Assembly (NCBI GenBank): GCA_916610825.1
Contig: OU744451.1
Location: 18,935,482-18,999,481, forward strand
Direction of reading: 5' to 3'
Length of the DNA stretch: 64,000 bases
Source of the DNA: Haliclystus octoradiatus
Lineage: Eukaryota; Cnidaria; Staurozoa; Stauromedusae; Haliclystidae
Of this stretch, positions 16,423-29,636 are shown piece by piece. The first letter of the stretch is position 1. Every line of letters begins with the position of its first letter. The translations under genes were made by a program, and so were the position numbers. The notes beneath the pieces were generated by a model. That model was not told the origin of the DNA. It searched no databases and saw only the letters and a list, made by a program, of their open reading frames with translations.

Positions 16423-17106
16423 GACTCCAGGTTAATCATTTAATGAATAAATCAAGTCGAACATTTAAAATTTAAGGAAATGGTTGGAAACAATTTGCAC
16501 AGATTAATATTGATTCTTGACCAATAAATGTTCATCAAATAAATAGCAAATTATATTCGTGCGAATCATATTAAAATATGTATATAATAAAATAGTATAG
16601 TTATAGTAAGACGCTAGTAGTAGTAAGACGCAGTATCAGCAATTTTGTCTATTTTTGCAAGCTATCATGATTGAGCCTCACTATTAAGACCTAGCCTCGT
16701 TTTATGTGGCCTTGATAGGCTTTGCTGAAATTGGAAAACGTTTTTGAAAAAAAATTACTTTTGGAAAACGTTTTTGAAAAAAAATTTACTTTTGAAAAAA
16801 AATTTTACTTTAAAAAAAAATTTTACTTTGAAAAAAGTTTTTCAAAAAATTTTTACTTTTGAAAACAAAATTTACTTTGAAAAAAGTTTCTTAAAAAGAT
16901 TTTACTTTTGAAAAAAATTTTACTTTGAAAAAAGTTTTTCAAAATATTTTTACTTTTGAAAAAAAAATTCTTATTAAAATAAATTTCACTTTGATTGAAA
17001 GTTTCTAAAAATTTTACAGTTTGAAAAAGTTTTGAAGTTTTATTCTTTTTCAAAATTGTGAAGATCAATATTTTGTAATGGCCTCGATAGGCCATCATAC
17101 TGGTCT
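16423..17106. repeat. Right arm of a large inverted repeat
   Basis: Reverse complement of parts of 12898-14222. Between its two matching blocks it has a low-complexity stretch (about 16738-16980) of repeated TTTACTTTTGAAAAAAA-like units that replaces the 0.9 kb of unique sequence in the left arm. Confidence 0.75.
16738..16980. repeat. Degenerate AT-rich minisatellite
   Basis: Repeats of a variable 18- to 35-bp unit around TTTACTTTTGAAAAAA with poly(A) runs of changing length. It looks like slippage products of the right inverted-repeat arm, not a gene. Confidence 0.65.
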
Positions 17107-19887
17107 CTGTGACGTACCGCTGAGCGGAGTTGAATCCCAGCTTGATCAGTAATCATTGAAATTGTGACTCACGCAATAAGTTTCACATCTTGCTGCATGA
17201 ATGTATTATTTTGCTTTATTTCATTTCGATTGCAAATGTTAGATAGGTATATATCATACAACGATCATTGGATATAGTAGATGGATACTGCGTCAACTCG
17301 AGCTTTATTTGCGAAAAGCTGTCATCTCTGCAATCATACCACATATGCTGTTTATTTTCTGTTTGATTAATATTTTCGAATGTTTTCAAATTTTTTGCTG
17401 AATGGCTGACCCTGGTTTTGTAACTCGTACTTTGAAGGTGACTAAAGAGCGATTCAGTTACTTACTACAACGTGGTAATGGAAATAATTTACCACGGCTA
17501 TTACAATACGAATTTATTATTATTTTGACTCGATGAATGATATGGATCCAGGCCTGACGTGATTAAAATAATACTACTTCGGTTCAACGGTGTCCTGCTT
17601 AAATCCACAGAAAAATATCAAATCTGTTATTAGAAGAATACATGATTGGTTAGAGACTGTCGTTCAAGAAGAGTAATTTTCTGTGAGTTGTATTATCTCT
17701 AAATCCCCAACGCAATGCAAGTAGAAATTTAACATTTTTTATAGACAAAATCGACATCATTTATTGTTATCTTGTTCAAAAACTCTATAACTTTGAAGAT
17801 AAACCTTACAACAGATTCAATTAACTAAATACAATGTAGCTATTGCTTTATATCGAGCATCATTTAAAATGTTAAATTGCCTATGATAAATTACATCAAT
17901 TATCAAATCAGTATATTTCACGTTTCCATAACAAAATATGCTCAAAGTTTAGAACAACAAGTAATATATACATCATCACTTTTAATTATATTTACTTAGC
18001 ACCAGGGCTTCTTATACATTTGTGTACTTCATACAATACTATTAAATATATGTCAATGCTAACAAAACTCCTATAGCCTTTTGACATACTATATGCTAAA
18101 CTGCTATAGCAATCATCAATTTTACTGTATTTCTTGTATGACCGTTGTATGACATAGCTGTATAAATTTTAATATAGTATATTTTGTATATACTCTATTT
18201 GCTAATCCTTGTTAGAAATAAAATACACGCATATACAAACATCATACTGTTGTAACCTTGTTTTTACTAAAAAAGGTACATTTCAAAAACCATATACAAA
18301 GAGCGTTACTTTTTTGACGATTTCTTTCCATCATTTTTAATACATTGATATAGATATAAAAGGATATGGACCGTATTAATTTCGTTGCACAGTTTACTCT
18401 ATACGCAATTACAATGAAACATTAAATATATGAAATCACCCTATATAGACCGTCTACCTGTGATCAACGGTGAATTTATAATGTCAAAAATATTTGTTTT
18501 ATGGACATTAGCCTCAGTATATAATTTATCATTTTCCTTCTCATTTCTAGTGATTGCAATTTATTTTCAATTTCTTGGGTAATTTTCACACAATGTGAAC
18601 GAACAGCATCGCTCATATAGTGATGCGAAATAAAATAAAATTCAAACAACCACTTTTATAAATATATAGATATATAGAATCTACCTCAATTCCTTCATCG
18701 CATGTAATTGCATTAGGAACAGCAAGCTAGATTATCTTGATACAGGACATAATGAGCTCAGACAGGTATGCGAGATTTTATATCTCTTTTTTAAGATAAT
18801 TATGATCGGCGTCCAAGAAATGTGAAATTCCTGGTAAAACAGATCTTGTTTGGACTAATTTTTTCTCTGAAATAAGACTTTTCTTTTCAGTTTTTGCTGT
18901 GCATTGTTCAACTTGATTTACGAAGGTAATACTCGAATCTCAAAATGTTTAAAGACTTTTAAAGAGCAATATCCCTCGCTACGTGCCAAAGAAATAACTC
19001 AATGTCTTCATAAATTCAAGCTTGAACAATTAACTGCTCACATGTGACTTCCGAAAATGTTTTCGTAAAATTCTTCGTGGATTACTGAACTTTATCATCG
19101 TTCGAAGTTTAGAACAGTTGATCGCTCGTGCTTCACCGTTCTCCGTGGCCTAAATTTATTAGATGTTTGATAAATCGGATATAAATCGATGAATATGAAT
19201 ATAAATAGGAATCGACATTCAAATATATGGATATCTTTGTTCGATTTCCAACGTTTTATTCGAAACTTTATTTAAACTTTATTCGATGTTTTTTTATCTA
19301 AATTATTTGCGACAGTAACAATAAAGAATATTACAATAACAACATCAATATGATCTGAATCTATAAAACAGTCACCGTTCAACAGAAGGACCTTCTCGAG
19401 TTACAACTTTCTTCAAACTACGATATCAACGGCGGTAACACCTTTCACGGAAATTTTTTTAGATTGACATTTTGACAGCAGACACTTATAGATTAGTCCT
19501 TTTTCACAGCGGAAGCCACGTTTTTTTATGCATCGTATTCAACCCCATAGTTTTAAGGCAATGATAAAGATTCAAACATTCAAATTAATAAATTCAGATT
19601 ATTCAGATCATTACCTCCACAGCCATGTAAGCAAAATTAGAATATGTTTTGACAAAGATGACGTATTTGCGTTTGAAAAATATCAGCGTTTTCCCCATTA
19701 ACTTTACGTATTGATTTAGAGGGGCCTTGGGACCGCATTTCCCAATGTCAAATTACAATAAAATTTGTGCACAACTTATTTTCAAAGCATTCTGAACAAG
19801 AAAATCGATGGGCCCGATAACATTTCAAACTTTCATGTTTTTGGACCAGTCTAATATATATATTATGATAGTGTGTCAAATACTTGC
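17107..19887. other. No gene recognised
   Basis: AT-rich sequence with no open frame of interest, RNA gene or transposon signal that I can support. It would be intron 1 of receptor paralogue 2 if the 19888-20023 and 10975-11106 exons belong together. Confidence 0.45.
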
Positions 19888-20023
19888 CATTATTATAGGT
19901 ATATCTCTCAACTATCGAAGTTTGATGCTGTCCGATTGCAGTTTTCAAAGATATGATTGCAACACAAAATACAACAAGCATACAAGAGCGTGTGTCAAGA
20001 GCAACTGCATCAATTTTCCCCAT
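19888..20023 (-). CDS. Signal-peptide first exon, receptor paralogue 2
   Basis: ATG at 20023 opens a secretory leader (basic/polar N-region, hydrophobic MLVVFCVAIISL, then polar) followed by VERYTYNNG. The exon ends in phase 1 at GCAAGT, a GC-type donor. The homologous exon at 57756-57918 ends with YTFDNG in the same phase at a canonical GTAAGT. The next compatible exon on this strand is the phase-1 VWC-like exon at 10975-11106. Whether the gene is functional is unknown. Confidence 0.55.
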
Positions 20024-20225
20024 CTTGTGTCTGTTGTAAGGTTATCCCATTTCCAGAGTTTTGTGACGCTGTTATTGCAGACATCAAATCAATTGAAGCC
20101 ACTTCTAAACCTATAATGAAATCCAAAATTACTTGTTTAGTTGCTAAACTTTTCAGTTTTATGAAAGCACTGTCTATAATACAGGGTTGGATAGAGCGTT
20201 CCAATATATCGAACATTTCATCTAC

Positions 20226-20725
20226 CAGTTACGTGAATAGACTTATTAAAATCAGCCTTGAATCTCTTGAAATGAGACGCATAAAAGCTGATCTATTCAT
20301 GCTTTATAATATTGTGTACCAAATTACTGACGTTTCTTTCAATGAACTTTTTAAATTAGAAAATAGCAAACATTACTTTCGTTCTTATTCGTTGTTGTTT
20401 ACGCCATTGTATCGTGAGACATTTGCGTGCGTATAAGAAATCAGTTCTGTTACAGAGCAATCTCCTAATGGAACTCTCTTCCTGAATCATTAGTAAAATG
20501 CAAAAGTCTCTATTTATTCAAAAGAGGGCTTGCTGACGTGGACCTTTCCTCATTTTGCAAAGTACTTTAAACGTATGCTTATCGATACCATAAATTTCTA
20601 ACTGCTTGTAATTTACAAATTTGTAGCTAGTTTATAACTAGGCCACGTTTTAGTGAAAGTTTCTCTCTCCTTTGTTTTTGCCTGTCATTTATAATGAATT
20701 AAATGAATGAATGAATATAGACCAA
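20226..20725 (+). pseudogene. LINE reverse transcriptase C-terminal remnant
   Basis: Plus-strand translation shows the usual end of CR1/L2/Jockey-type RT proteins: SLESLEMRRIKADLFMLYNI, later WNSLPESLV, then LYLFKRGLADVDLSSFC with a stop. Frame shifts and stops occur between the blocks. Short GAATGAAT repeats near 20700 could be the element's 3' tail. Only the last part of the pol ORF is left, so the element is dead and strongly 5'-truncated. Confidence 0.75.
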
Positions 20726-21849
20726 TAGACACAAGTGTAGCTTCGATGGTGGCTGCTTCTGTGCGCAAATTTTATGGGATCCCCTTTCAGTTTTTCCATC
20801 GTGATTTATATGTCTCAATATATTGCCAGGTCTATTTGAATGACAATCCTCTCAATTTGCTGTTGGCTTGTGTACTATAGCACGGAGGCCATTTTATTTG
20901 AGTAAGAACAAATAGTAAGATGTTGTTGCTTTAAAAATCGACGCGGCGTGATTCTTGATGGATCGCTCTATCATGTCTTTTAAATGGATATTACTATAAA
21001 TATTATATATATAGTGCATGTAACACACATTATAATGTAAAACTGTTGCCAATCACAAACAACATCAATAACGGGGAGGAGGATAAAAAATATTTTTCGA
21101 TAGAAACTGTCTGATAATTTTAATACATACATTTGTTCCTTCCACCCTTCCAATCGAGATTGGTTGATTGAGCCGTTTATATTTATGCAAAAAGAATGGC
21201 AACATGAAATTGGTGATTTCGAAAACATAGAACAATCCCCCGAAGGACGAGTGTTTTAGTGCAGTGCATGTTTTAATCGGAAAGCGTGACAGAAAAATCA
21301 AGATAATATATAGCTTAATAATCACTTAAAAAACTCGAGTCGTGATTGGCGGATTTGTACTACGTGTCTTGCAGTTATGCCGAGACAACCCACGACATTC
21401 TATGGCAACCACTAAAATTATATTGGCTCTCTTGCATTGTCGGGTAGATACTGTGCAGGTGTAGGTCTGTGCTGTTACAGATCAATAGCTGCACAGTTGT
21501 AACCATAGAGATAGAAGTACTAGAGCGCTAACCGCGTGACTTCTGTTTGAAGGCAGATATCTCCACGGCGGCCATTTTGTTGAAGGATAAAATCTTCGAA
21601 TTCAATGCACAGGTTAATGGAGTATTCTGAATCTTTTTTTATTTGTCTGCTATCTCATGCTACATGGTTTATATTTGGTAACATTGAGTCATTGTACAAT
21701 TGGCATATGACATAAATTCGTTTTTCTACGGGAAAGAATTTTAACTTCTTGAAGCACAAATAATTTTGATCGATGTATTTGTGGAGGTGTCACTCACACG
21801 ACGAAGAAACAGGAATTATTCAGTAAATTTTCAGCTAAAGGTAGTGTTG
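20726..21849. other. No gene recognised
   Basis: Intergenic sequence lacking recognisable coding regions. Overlapping minus-strand frames at 20980-21325 have no family features. Confidence 0.45.
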
Positions 21850-23107
21850 AAAACCTATATTAACGTAAGTGTAAAGTCTGCGCACTGCTCAGAAAAGCCA
21901 TTTTGCTGACACTGCGTTAATTTCTGGTCTCAGTTGTGTGTTTGTCGATTGTTTACACACCATGTGTCTATGAGCAGCGTATGCAAATACAACTGTCAAC
22001 GTACCAAAAAGCTGGCTGGTCGTATTGCCCAATATTTTGTTTCAATTTATTATGATTTGTGATTTATTTCATATAGTTATTGTTACTTGTTTGTAGATAG
22101 TCATGCAATAGACCACCCATTAAAAAATATGAAAGCAGAAGAATCAGAAAGCATCCTGAAGGGCACACTAACAGAGAGTTAATTCAAACATAAATTACAA
22201 ATAGTGCAAAAAAAAATGTTTTTTATTAATGAAACTATAAACTCCAGATGCAGCAGTCTTACATCAAGTTCATGATAACATTGTTTGTGTGCTTCATCAG
22301 CAAGCCGGTAGTTTAATGCTATAAATTCAGCAAAGCACCTTTTCGGGGGTAAATAGTTTACAAAATACAGGGCTCTTCTTGGGCTGGTCGGTATGATCTT
22401 CTTCGGCAAAAGTACCGCCTATACAGGAAAATTATCAAGGTATAGTTTGTTTCCTTGTTAGTTAGTAGATGCCATTGCTGTGGTCGACTTGTAAAGGAAT
22501 CATCGATTTCTAAGTTTGTATGTCATAATTAGAAAGTCATTTCAGAACCATAAAAATCGTAAAGTTACAAACAACAACCCCAAACACAGTGCCGTGGCGT
22601 AGTAGCCATAATTTTCATATAAAACATCTTGATTTACATTCTTTATCATACCATAATAATATTTGGCTCAAATAGTCTCAATATTTCGCTCCATAAAATA
22701 TGATAAATGTAGCTTGCATTACAAAATCATAACAAAATCTCATAAATGTAGCATCGCTTTTACTGTTGATGCAACAACCATGCTTTCAAAGTAATAGGAG
22801 CAACACAAATCTTTAAACAATTTTCATTGAAGTGTTACATCGTTCGAAAGAACGTGGTTTTAATGCCTTCACGTTTTGATTTCCAGTTCTTTTATCGCCA
22901 AAATCACGCCAAAACAAACGATCAAATCACGTGAACAAACAGTGCAATTTTATTCGATTCATCTGATTGGCTTTTGCAGTGTTACTATCACTTGATAAAA
23001 TAGACACATTTTGATTGGGTCAAGGGTTTCACAAGGCTGGTGCAGTGTCAGCAAAATGGTTTTTATGAGCGGTGCGCAGACTTTACACTTTCGTTAAGAT
23101 AGGTTTT
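21850..23107. mobile_element. Non-autonomous DNA transposon with long terminal inverted repeats
   Basis: The left end (21850-21918) and right end (23041-23107) are inverted repeats of about 65-69 bp, sharing GTAAAGTCTGCGCAC and CCATTTTGCTGACACTGC-type blocks. The 1.26-kb element has no transposase. A TTAA lies inside both ends, as in piggyBac targets, but the repeats continue beyond it, so the family is unresolved and no target-site duplication could be fixed. Confidence 0.65.
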
Positions 23108-26100
23108 AGTCTGCACGCAGGCTATGTTGAATCAAGAATTTAGACAATTGTTTCTTGGTTGTTTTGGGTAACAGCTATTTGCTGACAATTTGAACAAATA
23201 AAATTTTGGAAGTATGATTTAATACGAATTATTATAGGCGATAAATATGTTTCAAATAATCAGTTAAAAACATTTTCCATTGGGGATTCAACTGTGGTTA
23301 ACCAATTCTCGAAAGGATTATTTATTTCCTGCCAAACCTGCCAAAACATCATGACGCCCTTGTTTTTCCCTCCGTTTGTTGGTCTAATTTCCGATAACCC
23401 ATTCACAAGAGTGATGCAATAGCTTATTAGTGGCCCATGTAACTAAGAAACTGAATATATTGAATTCGATGTCAAATGAGTGTAGGGGGGAAAGATTATG
23501 AACTTCATTCATCTACTGTTTACAAATATATTAGCTATAAAACGAAGGTTTACATATGTAAACAACTTTGAACCCTGGACAGTTATACAAACCAACGACA
23601 ATATTATAGATGATATTTAAACTTACCAAGGATCTCTCCTTAACACGTCCAGTTATAGAAATTTGTTAAATCGATATGGAGCGTTCAGCTGTTTGAATAT
23701 CAAACTAACGCTTACTTTTTTGGCTCTTCGTTTTGTATATACATTAATTTTATATTGCAGGAGATAAATATATATATAGTTGTAGTTTTCAGCATGAACA
23801 ATTGAACAGCTTCATAATTCTGACATTTATAATTAAATTACAAAATCTTGAACAGGTGTTCATTTTGTTGGTTGCGTTCCACACAGTTCTGTGAAAATTA
23901 CCAAAAAGCAATCGCATATATAACGTGTGGCTTTATGTGGTCCAATTAAAGACTGGTGCCACATCATGTGGAAATTAAACAGTATACAAATGAAAAATAT
24001 TTAAATAATTTAGCTTGTTCACAGTTTTGCAAGAATGAAAATTGAAATATTTGGCAACCCCATAGCTTCCAACAGAGTCAAGAAATTTTTATTAGTATAA
24101 TACGGCACTATCAAGGAGAAATCTTGAAATATTTATAGAGGAAATTTTCCAATAAACTAGTGGTCAGGAATACTATGAGATTCGTCCAGCTGACTTACCA
24201 ATTAATATGAGTAAACGTTAACAAACAAGATAATGAATCTATGTGAAACAGTAATATATGTTTATGGAAAATGAACGTTTTACATTTATTAAATAGTACT
24301 ATGATTCTAATTACACAACACTTACATATACAGTTTTGTCAAACTCAGCTCTTTATTCAACAATTCTACTTTGGTGTTGTTTTATTTGTTTTGTTGTTGG
24401 TCAATATTCTTAAATTTAAATGGTGAATCAGGTTAAACCTATGGTTCACGTCTTTGGGTTCTTTGTATGCCTTTCAATCGGAAGAATGCAGAATTCCTGG
24501 GTCGCATGATGAAGCCCTACTCTATTAGGGGTCGGGAACATGCACCACAACTAATTTAAAACCGCTAAAAATGTCTGTAAATGTTTCATAGTTTTAGGAA
24601 TGTGCTCATTGTAACGCAAATCCAGGCTCATGGAGAAGAAAAAAATTTGATACCTGTGTATTTTAAAGTTTAATAGTTTATACTTTCTTTGAATAGCTTA
24701 TGTTTACTTTTCACTTTTTCTGTTAAAGGGCTGCAAGCACGAGGCGCATAATCCCATTAATACAACTATAACAAAACATTTGAGGCGTTTCAAAAATACT
24801 TCAGCATTATAACAATTTTAGGCCATATATATATATATACAGAATCGAAATCAAGTATTAAATGCCTGCATAGATGGATAAGGTAATACGTGTGAATTAG
24901 AAGGTTTTGTTGTCTTGTGCACGTTGTAAACTGATTTCACAATCAGAAGTCGTAGGGAGTCTGTGCACATACGGGAGAGAATAGTACCAAGACGGCATAT
25001 AGAGACTAATTTATGTTAAAAAATGATGCCTCTACAAATAAAAGTACGTATCCAATAAATGTTGATGGATATTAATACGCCATCTTATATGAAAACGTTT
25101 AGTAACAAAGTCTTCCAAGTAGGATAGGCAATCACCCGGCCTAATCATAAGATCAATTTTGTTGTCTTCATTCCCCCTCATCCTCATTGCTGTAATAAGG
25201 GAATCAATTTCAATGGATGACATTGTTTTTCAGAATCATAATATTACCTCGAATCATTACTCACAGCTTTCAAAAAGGCCTCAAATTAGGAGATTTGCAA
25301 CTAATTCCTAAAATGCAATTGATACTGATGCCAGTTTAGAGTGATTTTCTCCTTACCAAAGTGATATTTATCAATATGCCGCATGCCACATGAAGACAAT
25401 TATTGTTATTGTCTATAAAATACCGGCTCCATGTAATTATAGCTTCTTTAGTAATATATCTGCGTAAATTTCTTGATTCTTGTTGGCTTATGTTAGTAAA
25501 GTGCCGTTTTCTATTAGTTCAGTGCAACTTCTTTTTTAAATGGATCTCCAAGTTAAAAAACCGAAATCTGATTGGTTGATAGAATAATCGACAAAATATT
25601 AGGAACGAAGACAGAGTTCGAAAAATGCCAATCATTTGTAAAGGAGAATTTGAACATAGCAGATCGAAGTAGTATTTGATTTGATGATTTTTCAAGGGAT
25701 ATGATTAATAGGTAATCGTGATTTATTAATAAATTATTGAAATTAACATTATTATTATTTGATATTTCGAAGTCCATTACGATCTTAACTAAAACATGAT
25801 ATTTCGAGCTAAAACAAGTCATACCTCGAAATATTGATTCTGCTGGCATATTTCCTTAAATCTTGAGAAATCAATATCTCATTTCCTAAAACCCAAGCAC
25901 GGCGCGGTTGAGCAGACGAAATCAAAACAAGCATCAATTTTAAATGATTTTTTATGAAGTTTTCAAAATTCAAAAGCAAATCGTAAGAAAAAAAGCGACA
26001 GCGAAAATATTATCCAAATCTAATGTTTTTTATTGATGAAAGTCTACATTTTAACATATTACTGTTCAAATTCAATTATTTGCTAAGCTAAAAAATAATT

Positions 26101-27973
26101 TTATTTTTGAAGCTTGTTTTCTTACGATTAGCTTTAGAAATTTTTGAAAAACTTCAACACTCATTTACGCCTACCGCTTCTGCAGATATCTTCGACCTCG
26201 GTCTGAATGATTTTCAATATTACGCGCAGTTTCATTCAGTAATTACTTATGAATTGTTAAGGTTAATCAAAAATAGCTCCACACGTGACGGCAGCATTAA
26301 GCAGTCGTATCACTTTGCAGATGTCATTTTATTTTTAATTTATAGTAAAAGTTAGTAAAAGGTATCAATACGGCTTCGCTTTCTATTTTAGGCTAATTTG
26401 CAAAGGTGGAATTTTCTAATGAACAGGCACTTGAAATTTGATCTTTTTAAAAATTAACTTATGCAAATTAATCCCGATCAGAATTCGAAGCCTTAATGAG
26501 ACGTTTACAAATTAAGTTTGCTTATTAATGGAGAGCTATATATGTATACTATATGCAGTTTGAGACTTTGATACAAAAACATTCCATCTTTTGGTAGACG
26601 ATGTAACGTAGACGGACAACTCGCAGGTAAATATAGCACCGTTTCCAAATTATGTCAGTTTCCAAAAATACAATGATGTCAGTACTGAAAATGCAAAACA
26701 ATTATGTAAAACCTTATAAAGATTGTATGAAAATAAGCAATAAGTCATCATTATCCTTTGCTACATAATCATGCAAATATCTCCTAATTCATTTCATTGG
26801 CCGTTTTGAAGGTTTATTTTCCAGCACATTGCCCGTACTTTAATTTTTAATTGGGAAGCGTGCCATTGATCAGCAGAGACCCAATCTCCTTGTTTTTCAG
26901 TAAAAGTATTTCTTTCTGTATGCATCCTGTTGTCAAGTTTAAAATATGGGGATTAACTCGCCTTGCTGTAACTCGCCTACGCTGTCGTGTTTGTTTGGTT
27001 CAAATAACAAAAATAGTTTCACAGCTCATATATTTTTAATGTACCAAATAAAGAAAATAATTGTTCATGAATAGTATGGAATGGAAAGTAGCATACTTGG
27101 CAGTAATTGAAAATATGATAGGAATTTACTTTGTAATTTCTGCAAAATGATGAAATTAAAAAGAAGGATTTCTACAAATACATCGTACATAAATGCTTGT
27201 TATTTACATAAGGGTTGTTAGTTCCCTACCACATTTCTATGTAACAGTATCAGGTTATTGTATTAGTATTAACTTATCTCTCTATATAAGCAAGTGATGT
27301 CATAGGTACGCTTAATTTTAGAATTGGGATTCCAATCTTCACAATTTGTATACAGGGGTTATATGAAAGAAATATATTGTAGGCAGAAACTGCAAAAAAG
27401 GTTCTTCATATAATATATTTTTAATAGTGAAAAATGTAAATTAAAGAGTCATCGTTTTATGTAATAGTACGATTTCGGTGATTATACAGTGATTTTATGT
27501 ATTGGTTGTTGGAGTTAATGCAACGTTAGATTCATATTTTAAGTATAATATTTAATCATGCACAATGAACAATATTAATGCCATTTATTCAAGTTATATA
27601 ACAGAGGTAAAAGGTCCAGAACCTCAGCAATAGTTCAAACTCCATGACATAAAAAATATTTTGCAACAATACACATCTTGTTATTAGATACAGAAATTTG
27701 GCTATATATTCTAAATAATTATTTATGATGTTTGCACGTATTTATATTATACCTATCAAGTATTGTCCAACATAAAAGTTACAATTTTGTGTTGTCATAT
27801 TTGCTCAATGCGGTGTCCGATTGAACAGGGACGGATTTTTCTTCACGTTGATGAACTACGGAATTAGTTGTACTCTTGGTATTCAACTGAAACGTAAAAA
27901 ATAAATACAATAAATATCTCTCCTTTAATTAATTCTTCTGTTATTCTTATGGTTGGCAGCATAGCCTTATAAA
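23108..27973. other. Intergenic, no gene recognised
   Basis: About 4.9 kb of AT-rich sequence with only short frames (for example 25553-25849 minus, 26107-26355 plus) lacking motifs. A segment near 24490-24625 weakly resembles 60760-60885, around CTCTATTAGGG. Confidence 0.45.
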
Positions 27974-28345
27974 GGAGAATTAGCTCAGATGGCAGAGCAA
28001 CCGAACTCCATATCGGATCATATCTGATCGACCGTGGTTCAAATCCCCCTAAGGTCAACTCAGCCTTGCCTTTATCTGAAAAATCAAATGAGTACCATCT
28101 GAGGATGGTGGATGGAATGGTCCAGAGGGAATTGCATTGTGAGTAGCTGCGGCGCATCGTTGCGCATTGACAATCGAGACCTATCTGCCTATCGCAGCTG
28201 AGATCAACAAAGAGCGTTTAAAATCATTGCCCTCAGCGAGAAAAGCCACTCATCTAGAAATAGAGTAGTGGCACGGGTGCCTTCGATAGGGCAACACCGT
28301 CTACATTACTTATTTACAGCAGAGCCTTCCATTTAGGAAGAGTTG
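27974..28345 (+). mobile_element. tRNA-derived SINE, best-preserved copy
   Basis: The head (27974-28057) has a pol III A box TAGCTCAGATGG (27981-27992) and B box GGTTCAAATCC (28036-28046) at tRNA-like spacing, followed by an unrelated body. The acceptor stem does not pair well, so it is not a functional tRNA. Body segments recur in reverse orientation at 32100-32282 and 52318-52490, supporting a dispersed SINE family. The 3' end is approximate. Confidence 0.7.
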
Positions 28346-29406
28346 AGTCGGTGACTGATGTCACCAAGTCAATATCATCCTAAAAGTTCGGAGAAGAGCT
28401 GTTAACTTATAGTTATTGCTATTAAAAATTGTCTCTATTGCGTATTTACTAATTCTGTCAGATTGAATGCAGGAAAACTTTTGTTGGAATTAAGTCAAAT
28501 TGTTTGATAAGCGCTCACAGTCCTTTAGATTTAGCCAAAAATCCCTATTTTTACGGCTGCGGTACACTTCGCAATATTATAGTATCACGTGAAACAATCG
28601 CAAACGAACTAAGTTCAACATGAAATTAATACATTTTTCATTATGATTCTGACAGTATGTAGTTTTGTTTGTTTTTTGTCAATGCAGATGATCTATCTTT
28701 CAATCTCTTTGTGATTCAACTATTCCCATAGAAGGCTGCGGTTGTTAGCAGCAAGCGTTATTGCTTCGGTTAATGCGACATTTTGAAAGTAAGAGTTTCA
28801 ACTTCTCCACTCTCTAAATTGTAAATCTATAGTAATCCTTTTCATTTAAGTAAGTAGCAATTGAGCTTGCAAACATTTGATGATAACACAAAACCGGGCA
28901 CAAAATGTTTCATAAAATTTGGCATATCCCTGTACTTCTTAGTATCGATAGTCCATAACGCATCTCAAAGAAGACTCCATGTTCATCCAGCAAATATTAT
29001 GCTGATAAAATTTAAGTTAATCAATATGATCCATGACATAAAATACACTAAAACACACAGCAACATGGTAAGGTAAGTAAGGTAATCCTATAATAGCGAG
29101 CATAAGGTGTTCACGATCTAAACAGGCTGATGAACGAAGAGTAAATATGTAGCAACTTTCTTACCCTAATTTCTCTTGTTCTAACAAAGAAAAAGAGGAG
29201 TTGGATAATCCTGTGTTTGCTTTGTTTTGCTTTTGCCTGGACCTTTATAAAAAGACACACTGAATATTAAATCAAAACAGCTATGAGGTATAAAAACATG
29301 TTGACTAGGGTGGTTCAAACGCGATAAACTTTTGAGGATCGAACTGGGAGCTGGCATAGGGTTGTCAAATGTGTCTAAAACACATTGTTGTTATTTCTCA
29401 ATAAAC

Positions 29407-29451
<45 letters not shown>

Positions 29452-29564
29452 CATGATGATGATGATGATGATGATGATGTTTGTTTTTGTTTGTTTTGAT
29501 TTAATACCAATATACCAGTTTACATAGATACATGATGATGATAGATGATAGATGATAGATGATA

Positions 29565-29636
<72 letters not shown>

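Noticed and set aside
19957-20225. N-terminal half of a plus-strand frame continuing into LINE-like sequence at 20226
   Set aside because: The first half overlaps the signal-peptide exon on the other strand and has no RT-like features; only the C-terminal part was kept as LINE.
27974-28057. A tRNA gene
   Set aside because: A and B boxes are present but the acceptor and anticodon stems do not fold properly, and the body recurs elsewhere, so it is the head of a SINE.
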